Of a DNA stretch of 63,664 nucleotides, positions 41,403-50,600 are shown piece by piece; within the stretch, counting starts at the first letter, position 1; each line of letters begins with the position of its first letter. Origin of the DNA: Muribaculaceae bacterium (GTDB taxonomy: Bacteria > Bacteroidota > Bacteroidia > Bacteroidales > Muribaculaceae); the NCBI GenBank assembly GCA_017619355.1, contig JAFZSO010000021.1, positions 1 through 63,664 on the forward strand, written 5' to 3'. The translations under genes were made by a program, and so were the position numbers. The notes under the pieces were generated by a model. The model had not been told where the DNA came from and made no database searches. It worked only from the letters and a program-made list of their open reading frames with translations.

Positions 41403-41493
41403 TTATTCACTTCAAGGGTGAATAACTGAATATATACACAATTGTTTGAGATTTAAGAAGTGTACTTTTGCCATGAAAGTGCACTTCTTTTTT
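41403..41493 (+). terminator. Double hairpin terminator after der
   Basis: First hairpin TTATTCAC (41403-41410)/GTGAATAA (41418-41425). The second is stronger: GAAGTGTACTTT (41457-41468) with AAAGTGCACTTC (41476-41487), 12 bp with one G-U, followed by six T. Confidence 0.8.
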
Positions 41494-41544
41494 CCATAAG
41501 TATAAGAATAAGAGGCTGAAAAAGTGGGCGGTTTGGTATGGGAC

Positions 41545-41610
41545 AAAAAAAATTGATTGTCTCCCGACAACCAATCTTAATTAACCTTAAATCTAATACC
41601 ATGAAAAACA
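41545..41610 (-). ncRNA. Predicted short transcript, about 65 nt
   Basis: Minus-strand unit with its own promoter (41645-41616) and a terminator: ATTGGTTGTC pairs with GACAATCAAT (plus 41575-41552, one G-U, GGGA loop) and is followed by seven T (41551-41545). Only about 35 nt lie between the predicted start and the hairpin. No minus-strand gene follows (der is convergent), so this is a stand-alone small RNA or the attenuated stub of a lost gene. Confidence 0.5.
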
Positions 41611-41615
41611 CACAG

Positions 41616-41645
41616 CAAAGATAGTATCGAAATTTCATTCCGCAA
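41616..41645 (-). promoter_or_regulatory. Promoter of the short minus-strand transcript
   Basis: TTG (41645-41643), 19 nt, TATCTTTG (41623-41616). Full consensus in a region without genes. Confidence 0.6.
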
Positions 41646-41854
41646 TAGATTTAAACGAAAAAATGTCATGATTTAATAATTTTTAAATATTAGAGATATT
41701 TTTTTACACTAAAAATGATTGGAGCATTTTCAAGGGTGTGATTGACGGCACAAAATGGCCACAGCGAGATGATGCGCAACTCGCTGCTATAGTGTGGCAT
41801 AGAATATACAAGATTATTCAAAATGCATAAACATTCATAAAGTCCGTGTCAGGG
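41646..41854. other. Gene-free A+T-rich stretch
   Basis: Between the small-RNA promoter and the WbqC-like gene. A small GCGAG/CTCGC hairpin lies near 41763-41783. Nothing else is recognised. Confidence 0.5.
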
Positions 41855-42532
41855 TCACAGGGAAGAGAGGTCGAGGGACTGCGCCATGCCAATGAGGGTG
41901 AAGATGGATTCACGGCCGCAATTCATGAGCAGGTCGAGGATGCTCAGGTTAGGCTGGAATCCGTGGCGGTCGGCCCAGAGCTGGTGGTAAGGCACATCCA
42001 TGATGGGCAGGCCATCGGGCCGCTTGGTGCCCAGGCGATTGCGCAGGTCGCAACATTCCTCCATCAAACTGCCAGACGGCAAGGTTTCGATGGTGATGGG
42101 CAGGTCCAGAAACTCGATGATGAGTTGGGTGAGCCGCTGGTTGAAGTGGAATAGGCTGGGGTCGCTGTCATCGAGGATGAGTTGCTGCAAATTGTCGGCA
42201 ATATAGGGGAAATAGGGGGTGCTGCCGTAGGCCGAGAAAATGGCGCCCCAATGCAGATGCCGCCAGCGCGCATGCTCGGAGATGCGCACCCCTTGCATGG
42301 GCACAGGCATGGCATTGGTACTGCCCACAAGCGGAATGCTGAGCTGCTGCACGCCGTTAGGGCCCAGGATGGCATAGCGGTGGTGCGAGTGGCGCAGAGG
42401 CAAGTGGCGCTGTTGCGGATCAACATAGACCGTGCGGGCGGCAAGCATGGCAGCAAAGCACCGCACCGAGGGCGCGGTCATGCTGCCTACGACGATGGGG
42501 CGGCCTGTTTCAGGCAGGTTGAGGGTGCTCAT
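41855..42532 (-). CDS. WbqC-like family protein
   Basis: 225 residues. Matches the WbqC/DUF family of Bacteroidetes: RCFAAMLAARTVYVDP, QRHLPLRHSHHRYAILGPNGVQQLSIPL and the HWGAIFSAYGSTPYFPYI segment. Members are associated with surface polysaccharide or maturation genes; activity is unknown. The ATG at 42532 overlaps the lepB stop codon (ATGA), so it is translated with signal peptidase. A longer frame to 42589 overlaps lepB and is not used. Confidence 0.82.
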   Translation of the reverse strand: MSTLNLPETGRPIVVGSMTAPSVRCFAAMLAARTVYVDPQQRHLPLRHSHHRYAILGPNGVQQLSIPLVGSTNAMPVPMQGVRISEHARWRHLHWGAIFSAYGSTPYFPYIADNLQQLILDDSDPSLFHFNQRLTQLIIEFLDLPITIETLPSGSLMEECCDLRNRLGTKRPDGLPIMDVPYHQLWADRHGFQPNLSILDLLMNCGRESIFTLIGMAQSLDLSSL

Positions 42533-44019
42533 TTGTCGGGGTTGGCATCGGTGAAGACGCGGTTCCAGCGAATCTTGCCGTGGAACCACTTCTTGTCCTT
42601 GTCAAACGACACGATGACGAACATGGGCGTGCCAATGATATGGTCTTCAGGCACAAAGCCCCAGTAGCGCGAGTCGCTGGAGTTGTCGCGGTTGTCGCCC
42701 ATCATCCAGTAGTAGTTCATCTTGAACACATAACTGGTGGCTGGCTTGCCGTTGATGAGGATGGTGCCGTCGGGCTGCAGTTCCACATCGTTGCCCTCGT
42801 AGTTCTTGATGCAACGCAGGTAGATGGGCAGGTTGTAGGGTGTGAGGTTCAGGCGCACGCCCTTCTTGGGCACCCAGATGCCTCCGTCCTTCACATTCTG
42901 CGCATAGGTGTCGTGTGTCCAGCCGTAGTTCACGCCCAGCGGATAGGTCAATATCTTGTCAATCTCGGGATTATCTTCGCTCTCGCGAGTAGCGGTGAAT
43001 CCCATTTTCTCGAAGAACGCCTTCATATGCTTGGTCAGAGGCAGATGGTAGCACCCATCGTCGGCATGAAGCATGCGGTAAACATCTTCCTCGTAGCCCG
43101 GTTCGGGCGATTGATTCTCGACATGGCGTCCGCTCACGCCCAGGTCGTCGAAGGTCTGGTCGTCGATGAGCGAGCCACCGGTGTTGAGGGCATAGTTGAA
43201 CTGTGCATACTCGGGGGTGGGCAGGGCCTTGCCGTCGATGTAGATGATGCCTTTCTCAATCTTGAGTCGCTCGCCAGGCAGTGCGATGCACCGCTTCACA
43301 TAGGCGTCGCGGCGGTCGACTGGTCGCCAGATAATATCGCCAAACTGCTGCTTGTCGGAATGCACGGCATCACGGCCCAGTTCAAACACCAGGCGATAGT
43401 AGTCAGGGTTGGGCACCTTGGTCGACACGGTATCGCCGGCGGGGAAGTTGAACACCACAATATCGAAGCGCTCCACATCGCGCAAGCCTTTGAGGCGGTG
43501 ATAGGCGAGCTGGGGTTTCTCAATGTAACTCTTGCAACCGAACAGGGTGTTCTGAGCCAGCGGGAAGTGCAGCGGCGTCTGGGGCACACGCGGGCCATAG
43601 ACGAGTTTGTTGACCCACAGGAAGTCGCCGGTGAGCAGCGTCTTCTCAAGTGACGACGAGGGTATCTGATAGTTCTGCCCCACGAAGAGGAAGAGGAAAT
43701 AGACCAGCACCAGGGCGTAGACGATGGCATCGACCCAACTCATCACGGTCTTGACCACGGGATTTTTGGAGCCTTTCCACCAGTTCCAGGGGATGAACTG
43801 GGTGAGGTAGATGTCGGCGAGCAGCAGCCAAGCCAGCGCCACCCACCAGTTGCCGAGCCAAGCCACCCAAGCGAAGAAGATGGCGCTCACGATGCCAAAG
43901 CGCACCCAGCGGGTGGTTTTCACGCGTGCAAGGCGCTCGCGCAGGCCACCGGTCTGGGGTTCAAAGGTTTTCTCTTCTTTCTCTGCTTTGGGAGTTTTTG
44001 ATTTATTGAACAGTTTCAT
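42529..44019 (-). CDS. lepB: Signal peptidase I
   Basis: 496 residues, longer than the ~320 of E. coli, as in other Bacteroidetes. An N-terminal cytoplasmic tail and three hydrophobic segments lead to the S26 catalytic domain: nucleophile Ser in QIPSSSLEKTLL, general-base Lys in AYVKRCIALPGE, and the signature GDNRDNSSDSRYWGFVPE near the C-terminus. A large family-specific insertion (about 240-400) separates the last two boxes. It cleaves Sec signal peptides, including those of the dockerin proteins here. It has its own promoter and is coupled to the WbqC-like gene. Confidence 0.95.
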   Translation of the reverse strand: MKLFNKSKTPKAEKEEKTFEPQTGGLRERLARVKTTRWVRFGIVSAIFFAWVAWLGNWWVALAWLLLADIYLTQFIPWNWWKGSKNPVVKTVMSWVDAIVYALVLVYFLFLFVGQNYQIPSSSLEKTLLTGDFLWVNKLVYGPRVPQTPLHFPLAQNTLFGCKSYIEKPQLAYHRLKGLRDVERFDIVVFNFPAGDTVSTKVPNPDYYRLVFELGRDAVHSDKQQFGDIIWRPVDRRDAYVKRCIALPGERLKIEKGIIYIDGKALPTPEYAQFNYALNTGGSLIDDQTFDDLGVSGRHVENQSPEPGYEEDVYRMLHADDGCYHLPLTKHMKAFFEKMGFTATRESEDNPEIDKILTYPLGVNYGWTHDTYAQNVKDGGIWVPKKGVRLNLTPYNLPIYLRCIKNYEGNDVELQPDGTILINGKPATSYVFKMNYYWMMGDNRDNSSDSRYWGFVPEDHIIGTPMFVIVSFDKDKKWFHGKIRWNRVFTDANPDK

Positions 44020-44047
44020 TGATGTCGATATTATAGAATTGAGGGTG

Positions 44048-44078
44048 CAAACTTACTGAAAAATCACGATATAATCAA
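44048..44078 (-). promoter_or_regulatory. Promoter of lepB
   Basis: Minus strand TTG (44078-44076), 20 nt, TAAGTTTG (44055-44048); the leader to 44019 is about 22 nt. Confidence 0.65.
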
Positions 44079-44091
44079 ATAATAGGGTTTT

Positions 44092-45435
44092 CTACAGCAA
44101 TTCGGGCAACTGGAACAGGCGCGTGCCGTTAGAGCCCTTGATGAGGATGTAATAGCCCTCGGGGCGCTGCTCGGCGATGGCTGCCTTCACCTCTTCCACA
44201 TCGTGGAACTTGCGGTAAGGACTGTCGATGGCGGCAAACTCATCGCCCACGAGCCATATCTCGTCGAAGGGGCACTGCTCAAGCATTTTCACAATGCGCT
44301 CGTGCTCCTCGCGGCTGCTCGCGCCCAGCTCGAGCATCTCGCCCAGGATGGCCATCTTGGGACTCACCTGCATGAGACTGAAGTTGGTGAGCGCCGCCGC
44401 CATCGAGGTGGGATTGGCGTTGTAGGCATCGACAATGAGGTGATTGTGCTGGGTTTCGGTGAGCTGCGAACGGTTGTTCGAAGGCACATAGTTCTCCAGC
44501 GCCTGGCAGATGCTATCAGGAGCCACCCCAAAGTTGAGGCCAATGGTCACGGCGGCAAGCACATTGTCGAGGTTGTAGCTGCCAATGAGGTGCGTGGTGA
44601 CCTGATGCCACTGGTCGGGCTGGGCGTTGTCGCGCCAGCGCAGGCGCAGGAAGGGGTCGCACGCCACAATCTCGCCACACACACGCGCCTGAGCATTGTC
44701 GGCATGCTGCGTGTAGGCCGCCACTTGCACCGTCGGGGGCAGAATGCTGTTGAGCAGTTCATTGTCGGCATTGATGAAGACAAGGCTGCCTTCGTGAGCA
44801 CCTAGGAAGTCGTAGAGTTCGCCCTTGATGTGGAGCACCCCCTCGAGCGAGCCGAAGCCCTGCAGATGCGCCTTGCCCACATTGGTGATGATGCCACAGG
44901 TGGGTTCGGCCGTTTCTACCAGCGTCTTGATGTCGCCCGGGTGGCTGGCACCCATCTCTACCACGGCTATCTCGTGCTCGGCATTGAGGCGCAGCAGCGT
45001 CTTGGGCACGCCCACATCGTTGTTGAAGTTGCCCTCGGTCGCCATCACACGATACTTCTGCGCAAGCACGGTGCGGATGAGTTCCTTGGTGGTCGTCTTG
45101 CCGTTGGTGCCGGTGATGCCCACCATGGGGATGTGGAACTGGCGGCGATGCTCGCGTGCAAGGTCCTTGAACGCCTGGAGCGAGTCGGGCACCAGCATCA
45201 TGCGCTTGCCCTCGAGGGGTGCAGCCGTGAAAGCGGCATACACCTGCTCGTCGTCGACCACTGCCAGGGCGCAGCCTTTTTCAAGCGCCTGTGCGGCAAA
45301 CTGGTTGCCGTCGAACGATTCGCCCTTCAGGGCTATGAAGATGCTGCCCTCGGGGCAGTCGCGGCTGTCGGTCGTCACAACGGGATGCTCGCGATAGAAT
45401 GAATAGAGTTGTTCAATGTCCATAATTTTGTTCAT
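44092..45435 (-). CDS. murF: UDP-N-acetylmuramoyl-tripeptide--D-alanyl-D-alanine ligase
   Basis: 447 residues. Adds D-Ala-D-Ala to UDP-MurNAc-tripeptide. Mur-ligase ATP site GITGTNGKTTTKEL (near 107-120), the conserved E-x-G-ASHPGDI loop, and the C-terminal VDAYNANPTSM and GEMLELG motifs are complete. Divergent from ddl, the enzyme that makes its D-Ala-D-Ala substrate, so a shared 87-bp control region serves two consecutive pathway steps. The internal ATG four codons downstream (MDIEQLYSFY) is an alternative start. Confidence 0.95.
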   Translation of the reverse strand: MNKIMDIEQLYSFYREHPVVTTDSRDCPEGSIFIALKGESFDGNQFAAQALEKGCALAVVDDEQVYAAFTAAPLEGKRMMLVPDSLQAFKDLAREHRRQFHIPMVGITGTNGKTTTKELIRTVLAQKYRVMATEGNFNNDVGVPKTLLRLNAEHEIAVVEMGASHPGDIKTLVETAEPTCGIITNVGKAHLQGFGSLEGVLHIKGELYDFLGAHEGSLVFINADNELLNSILPPTVQVAAYTQHADNAQARVCGEIVACDPFLRLRWRDNAQPDQWHQVTTHLIGSYNLDNVLAAVTIGLNFGVAPDSICQALENYVPSNNRSQLTETQHNHLIVDAYNANPTSMAAALTNFSLMQVSPKMAILGEMLELGASSREEHERIVKMLEQCPFDEIWLVGDEFAAIDSPYRKFHDVEEVKAAIAEQRPEGYYILIKGSNGTRLFQLPELL

Positions 45436-45444
45436 TTATTGCCA

Positions 45445-45493
45445 CAAAGTTACGAATAATGATTGGAAATTCGCTGGGTTCATAGTAACTTTG
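45445..45493. promoter_or_regulatory. Divergent promoters of murF and ddl
   Basis: Plus: TTG (45463-45465), 20 nt, TAACTTTG (45486-45493) for ddl, full consensus. Minus: TAACTTTG (45452-45445) for murF, with no clear -33 TTG. Both genes serve peptidoglycan precursor synthesis. Confidence 0.65.
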
Positions 45494-45522
45494 CGGTAGA
45501 TTTCTAACTTAATACTACCGCA

Positions 45523-46530
45523 ATGAAGAAAACCAAGAGAAATATAGCTATCGTGTGCGGTGGCGACTCGTCGGAGCACGAAGTGTCACTGCGCTCGGCT
45601 CAGGGGCTGTTCAGCTGGTTCGATCGTGACCGCTACAATGTGTATATCGTCGTGATCCGCAAGAACGACTGGCATGTGAACCTGCACGACGGCAGCATCG
45701 CACCCATCGACAAGAACGACTTCTCGTTCAAACCCAAAGGACGAGGCGAGAAGACCACCTTCGACTACGCCTACATCACCATTCACGGTACGCCGGGCGA
45801 GAACGGTATCCTGCAAGGCTACTTCGACCTCATTGGTCTGCCCTACTCTACCTGCAGCGTGCTTGTCGAGGCCTTGACATTCAATAAATACATGCTCAAC
45901 AACTATATGCGCCCCTTTGGAGTTACCGTTGCCGATAGCATCTTGTTGATAAAAGATGTGGAGCGCAACATCACGGAAGACGACATTGAGCAGCAGCTGG
46001 GCATGCCCTGCTTCGTGAAACCTACCGACGACGGTTCGAGCTTTGGCGTGACCAAGGTGAAGGACAAGAGCAAGCTCGCACCCGCCATCAAAAATGCCTT
46101 CAAGCAGTATAACCAAGTGATGGTAGAGCGCTTCCTCGACGGTACCGAGGTGACCGTGGGCTGCTACAAGACCAAGACCAAGAGCGTGGTGTTTCCCGTG
46201 ACCGAAGTGGTGACCGACAACGAGTTCTTTGACTACGATGCCAAGTACAACGGACAGGTACAGGAAATCACACCGGCCCGCATCAGCCCCGAACTCACTG
46301 CCGCACTACAGGCCGAGACGAGCCGCATCTACGACATTTTGCACTGCAACGGCATCATCCGCGTCGACTACATCGTGACCAAGAACCCCGACGGTAGCGA
46401 CTGCATCAATATGCTTGAGGTGAATACCACACCGGGTATGACTGCCACGAGCTTCATCCCGCAGCAGGTGCGCGCCGCTGGACTCGAGATGCGCGATGTG
46501 CTCACCGACATCGTCGAGAACCAGTTCTGA
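45523..46530 (+). CDS. ddl: D-alanine--D-alanine ligase
   Basis: 335 residues. ATP-grasp enzyme joining two D-alanines. N-terminal CGGDSSEHEVSLRSA, ATP-site KPTDDGSSFGVTKV, and metal/substrate-site MLEVNTTPGMTATS match Ddl. The reduced SSEHEVS loop places it with the Bacteroidetes Ddl group. Ends with a strong terminator immediately before the tRNA gene on the other strand. Confidence 0.95.
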   Translation: MKKTKRNIAIVCGGDSSEHEVSLRSAQGLFSWFDRDRYNVYIVVIRKNDWHVNLHDGSIAPIDKNDFSFKPKGRGEKTTFDYAYITIHGTPGENGILQGYFDLIGLPYSTCSVLVEALTFNKYMLNNYMRPFGVTVADSILLIKDVERNITEDDIEQQLGMPCFVKPTDDGSSFGVTKVKDKSKLAPAIKNAFKQYNQVMVERFLDGTEVTVGCYKTKTKSVVFPVTEVVTDNEFFDYDAKYNGQVQEITPARISPELTAALQAETSRIYDILHCNGIIRVDYIVTKNPDGSDCINMLEVNTTPGMTATSFIPQQVRAAGLEMRDVLTDIVENQF

Positions 46531-46559
46531 CGACTGATTTTACCCACATAAAAAGAATA

Positions 46560-46596
46560 AGACAACAGGCTGAATCGTAGTCTGTTGTCTCTTTTT
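46560..46596. terminator. Bidirectional terminator between ddl and tRNA-Pro
   Basis: AGACAACAG (46560-46568) with CTGTTGTCT (46582-46590), 9 bp. CTTTTT follows on plus and a TATTCTTTTT stretch on minus, so it can end both transcripts. Confidence 0.8.
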
Positions 46597-46597
46597 G

Positions 46598-46671
46598 TCG
46601 GGGTGAGAGGATTCGAACTTCCGACCTCCACGTCCCGAACGTGGCGCGCTAACCAACTGCGCTACACCCCG
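46598..46671 (-). tRNA. tRNA-Pro (anticodon CGG)
   Basis: 74 nt read on the minus strand from CGGGGTGTAGCGCAG. The 7-bp acceptor stem CGGGGTG/CACCCCG is perfect. The anticodon arm CCACG-TTCGGGA-CGTGG gives anticodon CGG, decoding CCG. The T-loop TTCGAAT is standard, but the T-stem GGAAG/CCTCT contains an A-C mismatch, slightly unusual. The discriminator base is A and CCA is not encoded. Anticodon and Pro identity are read from the sequence. Confidence 0.93.
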
Positions 46672-46838
46672 AGCATTTTTCGCTTTTGCGACTGCAAAGA
46701 TACAAAATAATTGAGAAACGGCAACTCTGAACCCATTTTTTTTAGTTACTTGAAATACCCCATTATATGAGAACTGAAAATAACTGGCTCTAACACATTT
46801 TTTATTATATAATTGTGCTATTTTTCAAAAAGATTTTA

Positions 46839-46846
46839 TAACTTTG
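46839..46846 (+). promoter_or_regulatory. -7 element upstream of the REP-associated transposase
   Basis: TAACTTTG matches TAnnTTTG; no well-placed -33 element. About 70 nt before the ATG, with a REP palindrome between. Confidence 0.4.
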
Positions 46847-46880
46847 CTTGATTTTAGGTTAACCAACAACGAACGTCAAC

Positions 46881-46900
46881 GGACAAGGCGCGCCTTGTCC
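46881..46900. repeat. REP palindrome 1
   Basis: GGACAAGGCGCGCCTTGTCC is a perfect 20-bp palindrome followed by CTACA, 17 bp upstream of the transposase ATG. It belongs to the set at 47471, 47522, 47568, 52432, 52554 and 52608. Confidence 0.85.
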
Positions 46901-46917
46901 CTACAGAAATAACACAC

Positions 46918-47613
46918 ATGGCAACTGGCTTTGAACAAAGAAAATCACCCAGGGCTTTCTGGCACGACTATGCTGGAGGACTCTATTTCGTGACTGTCGT
47001 CACACACGAAAGGAGACATTTCTTTGGACAAATCAGCAACGATGAAATGCACCTCAACACTCTGGGCTCATTTCTCGACCAGCAGATGCTCGACATCACC
47101 TCGCATTATCACTATGCGCAAGCCATCAAACATGTTGTCATGCCCAACCATCTCCATTGCATTCTTTATATCAATCAAGAATCGCTACCTCACGATAGGA
47201 GACAAACCATTGATGCCAAGCGCTTCGATAGTCCTGCCGATTTCGCTCGACACAACATAGGGTGGCTTTCGGTAATTGTTGGTGGCCTCAAATCGAGTGT
47301 AACGAAATTTGCTCACCAGAGCATGCCTCAATTCAAATGGCAGAGTCGATACCACGACCGCATCATTCGCAACAGGGACGAATTTCTGAAAATCTCTGAT
47401 TACATCGACAATAATGTCTTTAGTTGGAATCAAGATTGTTTTTACGACACCCCCGCGGCAACAATTGTAGGGACAGGGCGTGCCCTGTCCGGAAACCCCG
47501 CGACGACAATAACGACCGTAGGGAAAGGGCGTGCCCTGTCCGAAAACCCCGCGACGACGATAATTGCGGACAAGGCACGCCTTGTCCCTACAAATCAACC
47601 AATCAGAACATAA
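46918..47613 (+). CDS. REP-associated tyrosine transposase (RAYT, Y1_Tnp/IS200-like)
   Basis: 231 residues. HUH-nuclease signature H78-L-H80 in VVMPNHLHCIL; probable catalytic tyrosine Y145 in WQSRYHDRIIR, followed by the usual helix DEFLKISDYIDNN. The catalytic domain is complete to about residue 180. The last ~48 residues (from VGTGRALSGN) are encoded by three REP palindromes and spacers, giving the repeated peptides GTGRALS and GKGRALS. This places REP elements, the presumed DNA substrate, inside the gene. No IS-type ends flank it. Likely single-strand cutting and spreading of REPs. Confidence 0.88.
   Translation: MATGFEQRKSPRAFWHDYAGGLYFVTVVTHERRHFFGQISNDEMHLNTLGSFLDQQMLDITSHYHYAQAIKHVVMPNHLHCILYINQESLPHDRRQTIDAKRFDSPADFARHNIGWLSVIVGGLKSSVTKFAHQSMPQFKWQSRYHDRIIRNRDEFLKISDYIDNNVFSWNQDCFYDTPAATIVGTGRALSGNPATTITTVGKGRALSENPATTIIADKARLVPTNQPIRT
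47467..47587. repeat. Three REP palindromes inside the transposase 3' end
   Basis: GGACAGGGCGTGCCCTGTCC (47471-47490), the variant GGAAAGGGCGTGCCCTGTCC (47522-47541) and GGACAAGGCACGCCTTGTCC (47568-47587). The first two, preceded by GTA, lie in a 51-bp tandem unit (47467-47517, 47518-47568) with CCCCGCGACGACRATAA spacers; the third is in the opposite orientation, followed by CTACA. The 51-bp period keeps the reading frame open. Confidence 0.85.
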
Positions 47614-47650
47614 TTAACTTTTTTATTAACTTTATAAACACTTTACGATT

Positions 47651-50600
47651 ATGACTAAAAAACTATTAACTTTTCTAACACTCCTAACCCTCTTCTTCGG
47701 AGTCGGTTGGGCAGCAGAGACGGTGTATTATACACTTCAGCCAGTTGCTAATTCTGGCAATGATGCATCAGCCTATGCGACAGCAACTGATATAACAATA
47801 GGCGACATCACTTGGAGCGCAATGGGAAATACGACTTTTGTTCCGTGGCGTATCGGTGGCAAAGGTAATGCGAACCTAATTCGTCCCATATCATCAAAAA
47901 CGGCAATGGGTAGTGCCATTTCTAAGATTTCTATTGAACTTGGGAATGGCAGTTCTACAGATATCTTAAACGGAGTTACTCTAATTGTTTATGACGATGC
48001 TAATCATACAAATAAATTAGATGAAATTTCAAATACTAATGTAACTCCTAACAGTTCTATTGAATTTACACCTTCTCCTTCATATGGGACTGAATGGGCT
48101 TCAAATGCATTTTATGTCATTAGTCTTAATGTTAAAAACACTTCTAGTAGTAATAACAAGTACATTGAGTTTGTAAACGCTAAGTTCTATAAAAACAGTA
48201 CAGGTCCTGCTACATACTCAATCACAGGAGCCACAACATACACAGGAGGTCGAATCGATGCATCTGCAACTACTGGCATCACTGCTGGAACTAGCATTAC
48301 GTTGACTGCTGTGCCAGAAACTGATCATGAATTGAGCAACCTTACTGTTGATAACACAGATGTTACAAGTAGTGTTAATAGCAATAATCAATACACATTC
48401 AACATGCCAGCAAATGATGTTGTCGTTTCAGCAACATTCCAATTTACTGGCACTGGCACAACTTATAAACGAGTAACGAGCCTTAGCTTTAACGATATTG
48501 GCAAGAACTTTATCTTTGTATGTGAAGATCGTGATGCTGCCGCTGGTGCTTTGTCTGGCGATTATTTGAGTAGCAAAGCAATAACAATTACTGATAACGA
48601 AACAACACTACCTACAAATAGCGATGTTCTTGTCTTTAAATTGAGAGGCAGTGAAGGCGCTTATCAGTTTGAAGACCCTGAAGGTAAATTCCTTACTCCA
48701 ACAGCAGCAAAGAAACTATCATTGAACGCAAATGGAACAGAGACTGCTGCAATCACATTCTCTGATGGAAACGCTATAATTGCATTTGCGACATCTACAT
48801 ATGGTACACTGCAATACAATTACAATCAAGGTTCAAATTCTCGTTTCTTAAATTATACATCGGCTCAAGAACCGATCCAACTTTATGTTGAGGATGATGG
48901 CACACCCCCTGCAACTGAATACGATATCACTGTAACTCAACCTGAAGCAGGTGGAGAAATAGCGGCTGATTGCACTAAAGCTGCCGAAGGCGTGACTGTG
49001 ACCCTAACCGCTACACCTGCTGAACATTTCACATTCACAAGCTGGAACGTTTACAAAACTGGTGAGGCGACAACCACTGTAACTGTTAGCAATGATAACA
49101 AGTTTACTATGCCTGGTTATCCCGTAACCGTTGAAGCAACCTTCACTGCTATGACGGCACACAGCATCAGTGTCACTTACGGTACTACTGACAAATCTAC
49201 AGCCTATGCTGGCGAAACTGTCACATTGACTCCAACCCTCCCAAATGCAGATAAAGTAGTTGACTGGGATAACACCACAGTTACTCCATCTACAGTTGAA
49301 ATTAATCATAGCAATTATACCTTTGAGATGCCTGATGCTGATGTTTCAGTAACCTTTGCATTCAAAGACAAACCCAACACTAGCGAAGCAACCTATATTT
49401 TCAACACAGACGAAGGACTTGCTGCTCTGGGAATTGCCAAACCTGCAGACGGCAAGGGAACTGAAATAGCAGGAAATACTTATACCGTTAATAATTTAGT
49501 TTCATTTACATCCACAAATGGAACAAATGGCAAAACTGTGGTTTGGAATTCTCAGGGAAATACAGACTTACGTGTTTATAAAGGAAACACAAAAGGAACA
49601 TTTACATTGTCTGTTCCAACTGGCTATAAAATCACTCAAATCATATTAAATGGTAATACTGTATCACCATTGACACCAAGTGTTGGATCTTATAGTCTTG
49701 ATAGAGCCCAAGGAACATGGACTGGGACTGGAGATGTAAACGAAGTCACATTCACTGTAGGTGAAAGTAACATACGCATCAACACTATCAAAGTTGAGTA
49801 TGAGGCTATTGAGACTCCCACGGTTCAAGATTTGTATATCATTGGTAATGTGAATGGTATAGATGTAGAAAAATGGCATGCAAACCAAGGTGTTAAGATG
49901 ACACATAGCAATGGTGTCTATACCGCAGACATTTGGGTAACAGGTAAATGGAATGGCGATATGCAAAAGAACGCAGGCACATTTGCTTTCTTCTCGGTAC
50001 TTGCAGAGAACAATGATGAAGGTTCATGGGGTTATGTGAATGGTAACCGTTATGAGCCTGATGTAAGAAACATCAACAATCCTGAACAACAAATCGGAGA
50101 CGGGCACTGGTGGCTTGCAAATGATGCGAACTCAGTGAATACTAATGTTACTCTCTTGAATCGCAATTGGAATGATGACTTCCTTATTCCTGCAGGCCTC
50201 TACACCGTAACTGTCAGTGAAGACTTGACCAAATTCAACCTCACAGTCATCAAAGACATTACTCCTACCATTACTCCTGATGCTGGTGAAGTGGCTGCGG
50301 GTACCAATGCTACCATTGCTTTGAGTGAGGACTTCAACACATTTATTGCAAATTGCCCGAAGGTGCTTGAATGCACACATGGAGATAATGGTTCAGTATA
50401 TACTCCACTGAATCTAACCCTTCCAGAAGTTAAGCTCTATGTAAATGACCAAGCAGTTGAAGGCACAAGCAGTGAATATACATTCTCGGCAAATCAATCT
50501 CCTGTAACAATCACTGGTAAAGGAACTCTCCTTTTGAATGGTTCAGAAATCACCTCTGCAACAAAGACCGTTAGCAAAGAGTATACTGTAGTTCAGAAAT

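Noticed and set aside
41453-41638. 61-codon minus frame spanning the 41.6-kb transcript
   Set aside because: The ATG precedes the transcript start and the frame runs through two terminator hairpins.
46598-46671. tRNA-Pro as an integration site for the RAYT/repeat-protein region
   Set aside because: No direct repeat of the tRNA 3' end was found downstream and no integrase is present; REP spread explains the region without integration.
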